Source: a virus
Length of the DNA: 64,000 bases
Strand: one strand, 5' to 3'
Virus record (IMG/VR): IMGVR_UViG_3300031972_002446
Location: 1-64,000 of that record
Part shown: positions 16,725 through 25,091 of the stretch, one piece after another
How positions within the stretch are numbered: position 1 is the stretch's first letter
Layout of the letters: each line of letters starts with the position of its first letter
Position numbers and translations under genes: made by a program
Notes under the pieces: generated by a model
Database searches by the model: none
The model's input: only the letters and a program-made list of their open reading frames with translations
What the model was told of the DNA's origin: nothing

Positions 16725-17761
16725 GTAAATAACAACCCCCAACTATCAGACACTTTATTAGTAATTTTTACATCTTCTTTTGTCTTATCAATTTCTTCAT
16801 CTTCTTTTGTCTTATCAATTTCTTCAAATTCTTTTTTAAAGAAATAAGAATATTCAATTCTCATTTGATTTGTTTGCATCTCGTAGGGAACCCAAAAAAT
16901 AGATTTACCAGAAGAATAATGTATAACATATATTTTTTCTTGTATGTCAGAGATATACGATCCAGTATCTTTAAGATTAATTGTATATCGAGGCCACTCC
17001 TCTGTATTAATATCCTTTCCATTAATTCTATATATCACTGGGTCTGCTGGATGGGTTATCTCTTCATAATTCAGTTCCTCATATTTTAATCCCATGTCCA
17101 TTAAAGTAAACTGACCACAATACTGTTCATTAAAATACTCATAACCCTCAAGCATTGTTTCGTCAATTTTTTTTGCTTCTAAAAGTTTACGACCTTTCTT
17201 CGAGAGATACATACGCTTTTTGACTATATTATTATACAGACTTTTTTTATTTCTAATAGATTTTGAGTCAATTATAAATTGCCCACTGTTCATATTTTTA
17301 ATATCAGGATATAATATATCATTAACAGGATCAATACATGATAAAGTCCATAACTTACCGTTTTCATATTTATTAAAAAAATCAGATGGATTTCTTACAA
17401 ACATAGAGTCGCAATCTAGGAAGAAAATTTTATCATAACCCATCTGCAACGCTTTTTGTAAATGATACCATTTAGACATATATGAGTCATGCTTGTAAGG
17501 TCTTTTGCGAACGACCTTATACTTATTAGTGTAGTCTGTTTTCACACACTTAACAAAATCAAAATCTGTAGATATATTATATTTATCATTTAATTTAAAA
17601 TGATTTATATCAATATTATCATAAAGATAATAAAAAACTAAAACATCGAAAGAATTATCATAAACTTCTGATAAAGTCTTTAAAGAATAGTATGCCATAG
17701 AATAATATTTCATATCCCATTCATTATCTATAAACATTGAATAATATAAGCAGTTTTTCAT
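16721..17761 (-). CDS. glycosyltransferase, GT8-like, with repeated acidic tail
   Basis: A 346-residue protein. SKWYHLQKALQMGYDKIFFLDCDSMFV around residues 95-120 includes the DxD motif (DCD) and the preceding Lys-x-x-x-Leu helix of GT-A retaining transferases; MNSGQFIID follows, a common GT8-type feature. The C-terminus carries two direct copies of a nine-residue EEIDKTKED unit, a likely recent duplication that extends an acidic, disordered tail. It precedes DUF6065 and follows RuvB by ATGA overlap. Confidence 0.7.
   Translation of the reverse strand: MKNCLYYSMFIDNEWDMKYYSMAYYSLKTLSEVYDNSFDVLVFYYLYDNIDINHFKLNDKYNISTDFDFVKCVKTDYTNKYKVVRKRPYKHDSYMSKWYHLQKALQMGYDKIFFLDCDSMFVRNPSDFFNKYENGKLWTLSCIDPVNDILYPDIKNMNSGQFIIDSKSIRNKKSLYNNIVKKRMYLSKKGRKLLEAKKIDETMLEGYEYFNEQYCGQFTLMDMGLKYEELNYEEITHPADPVIYRINGKDINTEEWPRYTINLKDTGSYISDIQEKIYVIHYSSGKSIFWVPYEMQTNQMRIEYSYFFKKEFEEIDKTKEDEEIDKTKEDVKITNKVSDSWGLLFT
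16773..16826 (-). repeat. two-copy 27-bp tandem repeat
   Basis: Two exact, adjacent 27-bp copies (16773-16799 and 16800-16826) within the 3' part of the GT8-like gene, encoding the duplicated acidic nine-residue unit. In frame, so it changes length without breaking the gene; probably replication slippage. Confidence 0.85.
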
Positions 17762-18657
17762 ACTGGGGCTTTTCTAGATATAATTCTACCTTTTTGTGTT
17801 CTGTGTATATATCCCATTCTTATCATATAAGGCTCTATACTATTCTCTATAGTCTCTTGTGCTATACCTGTCATGCTAGAAATACTTTTTATACCTAAAG
17901 GAATTGTTCTATTTTTCTTTAATATCTTAATATATGTAATATCATTTTCATCGAAACCATTGCAATCTATACCTTGGCTAGAAAACACTTCATCAATATC
18001 ATTTTTTTCTGGATAGTATTCTGTATAACTTTTATACCACTGTAGTCTTGCATTTAATATTCTAGGAGTACCTTTGCTTCTTTTTGCTATTTCAAAAGCC
18101 TGCTCTTTGCTTAAAGATATACCTGTTCTATCAGCATTCGACCTTGCTAGTTCTGCTAAGACATCTAGACTATAAAAAGAAAGATGCTCTTTAATTGTGA
18201 AGCGATCATAAAAAGGCTGACTTAAACTACCCCCACTAGTAGTTGCCCCAATTAAAGTAAACACTGGAACATCAATAGAGTCTGGTTTATTTTCTACAAG
18301 CATATCTATACGAAAATCTTCCATCACAGGATACAAAAATTCTTCTACTAACTTAGGTAATCTGTGTATCTCGTCTATAAATAATACAGATTTAGTTGTC
18401 ATACCTATAAGATAGGGTATGATATTCTTAGGGCTACGAATCATAGCAGCGTTTACTGTATAAATACTGACACCCATTTCGTTAGCAATAGCATTAGATA
18501 AGGTCGTCTTACCGAGGCCGGGAGGCCCGTCTATTAATATGTGTGGCATAACGCCATCATTTTTTTTACTACCAGCACAGAGGATTCTCAGGCGAGATAC
18601 CACATCATCCTGACCTATAACGTCTTTAAAAGAACAAGGTCTATACGCATTGCCCAT
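17758..18657 (-). CDS. ruvB: RuvB Holliday-junction branch-migration ATPase
   Basis: About 299 residues matching RuvB along the whole length: Walker A GPPGLGKTT, Walker B VLFIDEIHRLPKLVEEFLYP, sensor 1 LIGATTSGGSL, sensor 2 GTPRILNARL, and a C-terminal winged helix ending YMIRMGYIHRTQKGR. RuvB hexamers drive branch migration with RuvA at Holliday junctions. ATG 18657 is chosen over 18663 because GGAG is then 9 nt upstream. Bacterial RuvB is about 335-350 residues, so this one is slightly compact. No complete RuvA or RuvC is seen; the overlapping upstream gene ends in a RuvA domain III-like segment. RuvB is rare in phages. Confidence 0.92.
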   Translation of the reverse strand: MGNAYRPCSFKDVIGQDDVVSRLRILCAGSKKNDGVMPHILIDGPPGLGKTTLSNAIANEMGVSIYTVNAAMIRSPKNIIPYLIGMTTKSVLFIDEIHRLPKLVEEFLYPVMEDFRIDMLVENKPDSIDVPVFTLIGATTSGGSLSQPFYDRFTIKEHLSFYSLDVLAELARSNADRTGISLSKEQAFEIAKRSKGTPRILNARLQWYKSYTEYYPEKNDIDEVFSSQGIDCNGFDENDITYIKILKKNRTIPLGIKSISSMTGIAQETIENSIEPYMIRMGYIHRTQKGRIISRKAPV

Positions 18658-19117
18658 CTGCATTTACTCCAATCTTTTGTATTGCTAATTTTACCAATAT
18701 TTTAACATCCTGATGTTTAGTTTCATCAAAAATTTCTTTAATCATTTCTGATGCTTCTTTTTTCTCGAAACCGTATTGTTCTAAAATAGCCGTACATTGT
18801 TTGAGAACTTTCTTATCAATCTTTATTTTCTTAGGTTCTGTAGAAGTTTGAGGTCTTTGCTCCTGATTGCTTGCAGAATCATTTTCCTCATTTTCTTTTG
18901 AGAAAAAGTCAATTTTACCTTCTTTATATATAATCTCAATATTTTTAATAGGTTTTGGAACAATGATAGATTTACAATCACATACTATCTTGTAGTTTTT
19001 TGTTGAAGCCTCAACAGAACTAAGCCAATGATTAAAACCACAGTTAGGACATATATACTCATAGTAAATATCGTGGCTACTAGGTTTTGCTTTAAGTATT
19101 TTCTTGATCTTTTTCAT
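18641..19117 (-). CDS. zinc-ribbon protein with RuvA domain III-like C-terminus
   Basis: A 158-residue protein. The N-terminal third has a zinc ribbon (ICPNCGFN ... VCDCK). A charged, disordered middle (ENDSASNQEQRPQTST) leads to residues about 108-152, where AILEQYGFEKKEASEMIKEI matches the RuvA C-terminal RuvB-binding domain pattern (A-L-x-x-L-G-Y-x-x-x-E-A-x-x-x-V-x-x-I). The gene overlaps ruvB by 17 nt. I infer that it is an adaptor that recruits RuvB to DNA through the zinc ribbon instead of RuvA domains I-II. The similarity is by eye only. Confidence 0.65.
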   Translation of the reverse strand: MKKIKKILKAKPSSHDIYYEYICPNCGFNHWLSSVEASTKNYKIVCDCKSIIVPKPIKNIEIIYKEGKIDFFSKENEENDSASNQEQRPQTSTEPKKIKIDKKVLKQCTAILEQYGFEKKEASEMIKEIFDETKHQDVKILVKLAIQKIGVNADGQCV

Positions 19118-19514
19118 TTTTATTTACCCAAAATATAAAGTCATTACGTTCTGCATCAAAAGCAGTTTCCAATAATCCTTTTCCAACCATACGCTGAACA
19201 ATATTTGATACAAACCTAGAATTTATTGCTTCCAAGATGTTTTCGTAATCCTCATCCCGTATGAATAATCTGATCTGTTTTGTTTTTTTATGTCTTTTTC
19301 TTATGATAAATTCATTAAAAATTATTTTAATTTCTTTGTGAGGTAAAATATCATTCATCTCTGCTAGTTCTATGTTATTGAACTTTGATAGGTTTTGAAA
19401 AAAGGTTTGATCTTCTTGATCTCTTTTATTAGGATCAAAATTGGAATAGATGAGTCGCCTGCTAAAGTCTATCAATTTATCTAAATTCTCTATTTCTAAC
19501 CAGTCTTGATCCAT
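19092..19514 (-). CDS. hypothetical protein (140 aa) upstream of the RuvB pair
   Basis: A charged, helical 140-residue protein (MDQDWLEIENLDKLIDFSRRL) with no recognised domain. The segment VSNIVQRMVGKGLLETAFDAERNDFIFW resembles a winged-helix strand-turn. It overlaps the zinc-ribbon gene by 26 nt, so it is probably co-expressed with RuvB and may act in the same recombination or replication step. Confidence 0.6.
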   Translation of the reverse strand: MDQDWLEIENLDKLIDFSRRLIYSNFDPNKRDQEDQTFFQNLSKFNNIELAEMNDILPHKEIKIIFNEFIIRKRHKKTKQIRLFIRDEDYENILEAINSRFVSNIVQRMVGKGLLETAFDAERNDFIFWVNKNEKDQENT

Positions 19515-19525
19515 AATATCTACCT

Positions 19526-19924
19526 TTAATTTAAATTATCGTACAGACCTTTATAGTACTCTGGCTGTTGAACAAAATAAGATGCGTGTGATTGAATATG
19601 TTTTTTATATTGCTGATCTATCTTATCATTGATAAAATATTTAATTTTCCAAATTGCTTCATCATAATTATTATTACCTAGATATACAAAGCATTTATCG
19701 CTTAAAGAACCTTTGTTTTGCAGGTTATTACCAACTAACCATACATCGTCTTTCTCTTTTATTATATCCGACATAGCATCTTTAAGCCATTCTTCCCAAG
19801 CGGCCCAATCTATTTGAAATTCTTTGGGATATCCATGTTCATTATATTCATTAAATTGCCCGCCATCAGGATAATATTTGTATTCATCATCATCATAATC
19901 TTCATGTTCTGGTTCGTGATGCAT
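19526..19924 (-). CDS. acidic hypothetical protein (132 aa)
   Basis: Begins MHHEPEHEDYDDDEYKYYPDGG, a very acidic and Tyr-rich head, then a helical region with IDWAAWEEWLKDAMSDI. No domain is recognised. A GGGGTATAGTAAG element about 50 nt upstream resembles the GGTGTAT class loosely. Acidic phage proteins of this type may be DNA mimics or inhibitors, but nothing specific supports that here. Confidence 0.5.
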   Translation of the reverse strand: MHHEPEHEDYDDDEYKYYPDGGQFNEYNEHGYPKEFQIDWAAWEEWLKDAMSDIIKEKDDVWLVGNNLQNKGSLSDKCFVYLGNNNYDEAIWKIKYFINDKIDQQYKKHIQSHASYFVQQPEYYKGLYDNLN

Positions 19925-20027
19925 AATTTGCCTTTTACTTTAAAAAAGAATTATTTATTATGATGGATATCTTACTATACCCCGTAGTTTTATGAATGAA
20001 ACTTAAATTCATATCATAATATAAAGA

Positions 20028-20070
20028 GGGTGTGGTGGAGTCGAACCACCTTAGCCCAAATTGCTCACCC
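20028..20070 (-). other. tRNA-like element lacking an anticodon arm
   Basis: The minus strand folds as a 5-bp acceptor (GGGTG/CACCC), a D-like hairpin (AGC/GCT), and a perfect T-arm (GGTGG TTCGACT CCACC). There is no anticodon arm, so it is either a decayed tRNA or a minimal tRNA mimic. It lies 27 nt after the rIIB stop codon, preceded by two copies of TCCTGTGATT-like sequence. It could be a processing site for RNase P or Z that defines the rIIB mRNA end, or a pseudo-tRNA. Confidence 0.5.
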
Positions 20071-20096
20071 ATCCAATCACAGGAAATCACAGGCTA

Positions 20097-20936
20097 TTAA
20101 AATTCTTCGTCGTCTTCGTCTTCAAACTGATCCCAGTAATCTTCGTCGTACTCATCATAAACTGTTGAGTATTCATCTTCATCAACATAAGAGTCTGCCT
20201 CAAATTCAGCCTTATAAAGAGGCTTCGGTAGTTCTCCCTGATAAAGACCGACTACTTCATATTTACAAGTGCGAAGTTTTTCACAGTTGCAATCGCTAGG
20301 AACACTAACAACATCTTCAGGATTGATTTTAACAATCACAATATTATCACCAGCATCCACATTGCCATAATTTGCAACATAATTTAATGCCCCAGCATGA
20401 AGTCCAGCAGAACATCCTCTACCTCTATTGTCGTCTACCTTTGCTCGACGCATTTCGCAGACCTGACCAACCTTATTGTCGAATGTTCCTTTCCACTTGT
20501 CTTTAAAGTCACTATTGACTGCCTTGTATGCAAGGAAGCACCCATCTTCAGTGATAGGAAGATTTTCATGCTCCAAGAAGTCATACAGTTCTTGCTGGCT
20601 CTGCATACTTGGATTCTCCATAAGATTTTCCAAGAACTTTACAAGAGGCTCAAAGGGTAATCCCTTACTCATAAACTCTATAATTCTCTTGCTGATGCTG
20701 CCGTGAACTTCTTCACCCTCAAACATCACCTTGCCATTTACGATTGATACTTGTCCGTCACTAAAGGTAGTAATCGCTTTTTCAATATCTACCAGTTCTA
20801 GCAACTCATCTTCTGTTGCTGTTGGAAGTGCTTCCAGAATTAACTTGTAATTAGTATGATCTGGAATTACTTGGTGAGCCTTATTCTTTAAGATCACCGT
20901 TAAGTTACCGTCAACCCACATAAAAGGAACACTCAT
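20097..20936 (-). CDS. rIIB: rIIB-like protein
   Basis: A 279-residue homologue of phage T4-type rIIB proteins. The middle region (ENLPITEDGCFLAYKAVNSDFKD, then GRGCSAGLHAGALNYVANYG and IVIVKINPEDVVSVPSDC) is the conserved core of this family; the C-terminus is highly acidic (YDEDYWDQFEDEDDEE). In T4, rIIA and rIIB act together at the membrane or on DNA to block exclusion by resident prophages. It lies directly after rIIA (25-nt gap with GGAG-type ribosome site), as in T4-like phages. Confidence 0.85.
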   Translation of the reverse strand: MSVPFMWVDGNLTVILKNKAHQVIPDHTNYKLILEALPTATEDELLELVDIEKAITTFSDGQVSIVNGKVMFEGEEVHGSISKRIIEFMSKGLPFEPLVKFLENLMENPSMQSQQELYDFLEHENLPITEDGCFLAYKAVNSDFKDKWKGTFDNKVGQVCEMRRAKVDDNRGRGCSAGLHAGALNYVANYGNVDAGDNIVIVKINPEDVVSVPSDCNCEKLRTCKYEVVGLYQGELPKPLYKAEFEADSYVDEDEYSTVYDEYDEDYWDQFEDEDDEEF

Positions 20937-20961
20937 AATTTAAAACTCCTGTGAATAAAAC

Positions 20962-23607
20962 CTAAACCAAATTTCCTACTGCTGTTCTCAGTTCGCTGAG
21001 TTCAACATTGTCAAACCATTTATCTCGACCATAGTAACCATTGTTGTGAATATCTGTAGGAGAATCATTCTTGATCTTCTCAATATCCAACTCATCGTTA
21101 CCACTAACAATATACTTTAGTATCGGTGAACTGTCAATAGCACCTTTAAGAATTTTTCTAAGAGCATCCATCTTAGGCAGGGTCTTGATGATCTCCTGAC
21201 TGCGTGATTTCTTACCAGATGGCAATTCTTCGTAACCATATAGTTTCTTAAATTCACAAAGCATATTGTCTAGTTTAAGAATTTTAGTGTGAATATCTTT
21301 TGCATCTTCTACGATGTTGTATTCACCTGCTATATTATTTACATGCTGTTCAAGTCTTTGCCTACTAAATACCCTAAGATTAAAGTATTCACTATTTGCA
21401 ACCTGAGCAAAGTAGTACATAAGCAGCCATTGATCCATAGCCTTGGTGACTGTCTCGTTTTTAATATAGTCTTTGTAGTCAAGACCATAGATATTTAAAA
21501 GATTAGCCATTACAACTCTATCTGAACGCTCAGGCTGACTACTCCAACTTCTTTGCTTCTTAAAATCTGAAGTAGAATACTCTTTGTCACAGTAGTTTAT
21601 GACTGCATCATACTTACCTACTTCTTCTCTTAATTTCTTAGACATTTTTGCAGCCTTACTCTTAAACCATTTGTTAAAGCAAACTAGATTGATACCTTGC
21701 TTTTGTAGTTTAGATACAGAGCCTTGCTTGATAGCATAAATATTATATTTCTTGAATAGCAAAGCCCCTAAGACGTTATCTTTACCTGCTAGACTATAAA
21801 TACTATGAATGGCGGGATAAGGGCTAACAGAAGCATATCTAGTAATAGGAACATAGATTACTTGGTCAGCATCTTCTAGTTCTTCTACCAGACTATCACT
21901 TAATTCACTAAGCATATTAGAGTCATTAAGATTATTACCGCTAAGATCAGAACACTCATCCGGCTGATAATCTTTAGAACTTTTTAGTAGAAAGATTTCG
22001 TCTTTACTAATCATACCAGCACCAGTACCAGTTCTTCCCTTGGTGCTAGATTGCAGCAGACTACGGTACTCAGAGATATTCTTGACATTCTCTTCTCCAC
22101 CAATATCTTTGATAAGTTTAGTAAAACCTTCGCCAGAATCTTCTGCTGGGTTTTGAGTGTCTACCATAAGATATGCCATACAATCATTCTGATTACAATA
22201 TCTAATAGCAATCTTCTTGGCAGTTTCAGGACTTCTAGTATCGCAGACAAAGAAGGCTAGAGGATTACTCTTACGCTTATTATCCCAATAATTAGACGAT
22301 CTACCCTGTAGACTTTCATGATGGATTTTATCTGTTAGATATAGCATTCTCTTGGAACGATGACTAGCAGTACGATAATTAATAACATACAACTGTTTAT
22401 GCTTACCTAATTTATAATCTAAATCTTCACCAGCAGACAAATCATGTTTTTTACCTTCTGGATCGACCCACTCTGCACCAGCAGTATATCCACCAGCAAT
22501 ATCAGCCAACTTATAATATGTCTGGTAAGCATCTATAAGATTAGTACACTCTTCAACTTTGGTTGACATATTGCTCTTGAGTTGCAAATAAATATCTTGA
22601 GTCTTTTCTCTAAGAGTTTTAATAACACCCTTGGTATACTGTAGACCTTCTCTACTAACATCCATCTCTAGTTCACCAATATCGCAGGTAATTTCAAGAT
22701 ACATGCCAGAGTTTAGAATCTCTTTGACTAAGTTAGTCCAATTATCTACATCTGCTTTCTTAAATGCTCTGTTCCATCGCTGGATAGCATCACTCTTTTG
22801 CTCTTGTTCTTCTTTGCCGATAATTTTATCGGAATCTACTGGGTACGCAATATTACCCATGATAGCGACAATACCAGCACCGGGACTATTATATGTGCTA
22901 GGATATTTGTCATCATTATCAGAGATTCTACCAACACGCCAGTTCTTCCCTTCTATAATAACATTATGGTGACAATACGCATGGTTCTGAAGAAGATTAC
23001 AAGTACCACCCTCCATCATTGGCTTAGTCTTAAAGTAATGAAAGATTCTCTTAGACTTATTAGTAAACTCTTGGAAATCACTTTGTTTGACTGCAAAACT
23101 AATTTCAAGACCGTTAGGTTCATCAGTATGAGTGACCCCAAACAAACTTAGACTAGGTACTCCACCTTCATCCATAGCCGCTATGTAGTTGTACGCTTTG
23201 CCATTGAAGAAAGAAGTTGTGCTAAAACTCTTAGTGTAAGCAAATGGACTCTTAGAACCAAGACCAAGACAACCAGTAAAATCGTTACTGTCATTCTTGT
23301 TACTAGCCCCATAAGTTGTATAGAGTTCTTCCATGTCTTCTTGAGAAAGTCCTGTACCATAATCTCTCACCGTAAAGTTAGGGTTGGCTTGCGTAGGCAA
23401 ACTAACCTTGAAAGGATTTCTATTCCCTGATGCAACATGAGCATCGTTAGCATTTGTAGACAGTTCACGAATAACTGCCATTACTTTATCAGAATACAAT
23501 GAGTCTGATAAAATCTTGAACATTTTACTTGTTTGAGCAATACTAAACTGATTGCTTGCATCAACACCGTTTGAGTGAATTTCAACTGTACGATCTGCGA
23601 GTTTCAT
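20962..23607 (-). CDS. rIIA: rIIA-like GHKL ATPase
   Basis: About 881 residues from ATG 23607, chosen because TTTTGGAG lies upstream and the promoter at 23648-23676 excludes the longer frame. The N-terminal 230 residues carry GHKL ATPase motifs: N-box ELSTNANDA, FTVRDYGTGLS, and GLGSKSPFAY glycine lid. These match rIIA proteins and topoisomerase/Hsp90-type ATPases. The rest is family-specific. T4 rIIA is about 725 residues, so this one is longer. Strong sigma70-like promoter suggests early expression. Confidence 0.88.
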   Translation of the reverse strand: MKLADRTVEIHSNGVDASNQFSIAQTSKMFKILSDSLYSDKVMAVIRELSTNANDAHVASGNRNPFKVSLPTQANPNFTVRDYGTGLSQEDMEELYTTYGASNKNDSNDFTGCLGLGSKSPFAYTKSFSTTSFFNGKAYNYIAAMDEGGVPSLSLFGVTHTDEPNGLEISFAVKQSDFQEFTNKSKRIFHYFKTKPMMEGGTCNLLQNHAYCHHNVIIEGKNWRVGRISDNDDKYPSTYNSPGAGIVAIMGNIAYPVDSDKIIGKEEQEQKSDAIQRWNRAFKKADVDNWTNLVKEILNSGMYLEITCDIGELEMDVSREGLQYTKGVIKTLREKTQDIYLQLKSNMSTKVEECTNLIDAYQTYYKLADIAGGYTAGAEWVDPEGKKHDLSAGEDLDYKLGKHKQLYVINYRTASHRSKRMLYLTDKIHHESLQGRSSNYWDNKRKSNPLAFFVCDTRSPETAKKIAIRYCNQNDCMAYLMVDTQNPAEDSGEGFTKLIKDIGGEENVKNISEYRSLLQSSTKGRTGTGAGMISKDEIFLLKSSKDYQPDECSDLSGNNLNDSNMLSELSDSLVEELEDADQVIYVPITRYASVSPYPAIHSIYSLAGKDNVLGALLFKKYNIYAIKQGSVSKLQKQGINLVCFNKWFKSKAAKMSKKLREEVGKYDAVINYCDKEYSTSDFKKQRSWSSQPERSDRVVMANLLNIYGLDYKDYIKNETVTKAMDQWLLMYYFAQVANSEYFNLRVFSRQRLEQHVNNIAGEYNIVEDAKDIHTKILKLDNMLCEFKKLYGYEELPSGKKSRSQEIIKTLPKMDALRKILKGAIDSSPILKYIVSGNDELDIEKIKNDSPTDIHNNGYYGRDKWFDNVELSELRTAVGNLV

Positions 23608-23647
23608 CTGTGATAGTCTCCAAAAGTTAATTTCTTGTGATAGCCTA

Positions 23648-23676
23648 AGTATACTATCGGATACATAGGTTGTCAA
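23648..23676 (-). promoter_or_regulatory. sigma70-like promoter of rIIA-rIIB
   Basis: Minus strand TTGACA (23676-23671), 17-nt spacer, TATACT (23653-23648), about 40 nt before the rIIA start. The spacer ends TCCGATAG, a relative of the GACGATA element found in other promoters of this window. Confidence 0.75.
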
Positions 23677-23684
23677 GCGTTAAT

Positions 23685-23771
23685 TTATTCTGTCCAAATG
23701 TTATCCACACACGGCAGTAAAGGATATTCTAATTCCTCATCTTCTATTTCAAACCAATCCTCAATATCCAT
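23685..23771 (-). CDS. tiny acidic peptide (28 aa)
   Basis: ATG 23771 to TAA 23685 encodes 28 residues beginning MDIEDWFEIEDEELE. It overlaps the stop of the coiled-coil gene by 11 nt and ends just before the rIIA promoter. Short and acidic; translation is plausible from the overlap alone. Confidence 0.3.
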   Translation of the reverse strand: MDIEDWFEIEDEELEYPLLPCVDNIWTE

Positions 23772-24066
23772 GAGGTGTATCATCTTCATCATCGTAATCC
23801 TCATAATCTTCTGGATGATAATCTTCATCCTCATAAGGAGTCCAATCTGTGTTATAGATATTTTCCTCTTCGATTACTTGGTCTTCTAATATTTCAGCAG
23901 CATCCATAATTATTTCAAATTCTGCAAGTCTATCGGATATACTTTTAATTTGTTTTTCTAAATTTTTAAGTATCTTTTTTATATCCCTATTTTCTTTATC
24001 AATAGTTGATAAAGTTTTATTGGTTTCTGTCAGCATTTTAATAATTTTTTGAAATTCAGTATTCAT
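23761..24066 (-). CDS. coiled-coil protein with acidic tail (101 aa)
   Basis: The first 60 residues form a heptad-like coiled coil (IIKMLTETNKTLSTIDKENR), followed by a strongly acidic Tyr/Asp tail (YEDEDYHPEDYEDYDDEDD). It shares one base with the neighbouring start/stop at 24066. No family recognised. Confidence 0.5.
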   Translation of the reverse strand: MNTEFQKIIKMLTETNKTLSTIDKENRDIKKILKNLEKQIKSISDRLAEFEIIMDAAEILEDQVIEEENIYNTDWTPYEDEDYHPEDYEDYDDEDDTPHGY

Positions 24067-24368
24067 TATAGAGGCTTATACTCTTTAATATCACCATTTT
24101 CTATAATTTTTTTATCTTCATATGAGGTGGCAATACGACGATAAAACTCTTGCTTTATATTTTCTAATACACCAGTAATCATAGCAATCTTACTGTAAGA
24201 TATATTGCCCATACTTTTAGCAAGTATCCTACTAAAAGAGTAGTTAATTTCGCCTAATAATAGGGTAAATTCCTCATTGGTTACTTCATTGTTGTGCGTT
24301 AAGCACTCAACCATATTGTCTATACAGTCATCCAACTCTAATCTTGCGCTTTCATTTATATATGGCAT
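24066..24368 (-). CDS. hypothetical helical protein (100 aa)
   Basis: A 100-residue helical protein (MPYINESARLELDDCIDNMVECL) with no recognised domain. Similar small proteins around 100 residues with YS+IAMITGVLENIKQEFYRR-like helices occur in large phages next to structural or regulatory genes. Overlaps both neighbours slightly, so part of one operon. Confidence 0.5.
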   Translation of the reverse strand: MPYINESARLELDDCIDNMVECLTHNNEVTNEEFTLLLGEINYSFSRILAKSMGNISYSKIAMITGVLENIKQEFYRRIATSYEDKKIIENGDIKEYKPL

Positions 24369-24916
24369 AATTCATCCTCATAAGTACTAGAACAATAACA
24401 CTGATAATCATTACAATATGGACACTTTGGCCCCGGTTCAAGAAAACCCCAAGCATTACAATATGGAGTAAAACTTTCTGTTCCTGTATCTATACAAACT
24501 AATCTATTATTAATATAGCCAACATTTGTCCAATGACAATCCCAAAATTTAAGTCCTGTTTGTTCTTTGATTATACTTACAAGATATTCTAGTCTATCAT
24601 AGGGTTTTTCGTCTATATCTAATAGCCTCGCTTTTTCTGTAACATACCCCCAAGAGGTTACAGTTTCTTCTGGAGTCCAGTATTTTAAAATATTAGGGTC
24701 GTAGGAGTATGGTATTTTACAGACCTTTGTAATGGCTTGTGGGGCCAAATTAAACTTGGCTAATTTTTTCTGTATTTTATAAGTTTCTTTTGCTCTGGTT
24801 TTTAATTTAAAACTTTTAAACCCCAAATTATCCTCTCCCTTAATAGGGAGGAAATCACAGTAACTACCAGAATCATCCATATAAGATGTATCAACCAAAT
24901 AATCGTTATTTACCAT
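24356..24916 (-). CDS. divergent protein-kinase-like fold protein (186 aa)
   Basis: Residues about 125-150 read LKFWDCHWTNVGYINNRLVCIDTG, resembling a kinase catalytic loop (D-x-H-x-x-N) followed by a metal-binding Asp-Gly (IDTG in place of DFG). An upstream Lys and Glu may serve as nucleotide ligands. The C-terminus has CPYCNDYQCYC, a possible zinc site. A small kinase or kinase-derived binder is the best reading; the fold call is by eye. Confidence 0.45.
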   Translation of the reverse strand: MVNNDYLVDTSYMDDSGSYCDFLPIKGEDNLGFKSFKLKTRAKETYKIQKKLAKFNLAPQAITKVCKIPYSYDPNILKYWTPEETVTSWGYVTEKARLLDIDEKPYDRLEYLVSIIKEQTGLKFWDCHWTNVGYINNRLVCIDTGTESFTPYCNAWGFLEPGPKCPYCNDYQCYCSSTYEDELCHI

Positions 24917-25091
24917 TTACATTCCTATATTCTTCATCAGTCCACATTTTGTAGACCAAATAAAAATCTCTAGGTTTCCATTGTTTTACTTTTTCTTCAC
25001 TAGATACTTCTCCCCTTGGAACGGAGAGAAGCATCACCAGATATAAAAAGCACAACCCAATAATAATCCACAAACTTTTATCTTTAATCAA
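24906..25091 (-). CDS. small single-pass membrane protein (61 aa)
   Basis: Residues 7-26 (LWIIIGLCFLYLVMLLSVP) form one transmembrane helix followed by a short polar tail (SSEEKVKQWKPRDFYLVYKM). It overlaps the pseudopilin gene by 8 nt, so it may be co-translated with it. Confidence 0.5.
   Translation of the reverse strand: MIKDKSLWIIIGLCFLYLVMLLSVPRGEVSSEEKVKQWKPRDFYLVYKMWTDEEYRNVNGK

Noticed and set aside
23608-23676. Upstream extension of rIIA to 23676 with a TTG start
   Set aside because: The extension runs through the -35 and -10 boxes of the promoter; ATG 23607 has a ribosome-binding site.
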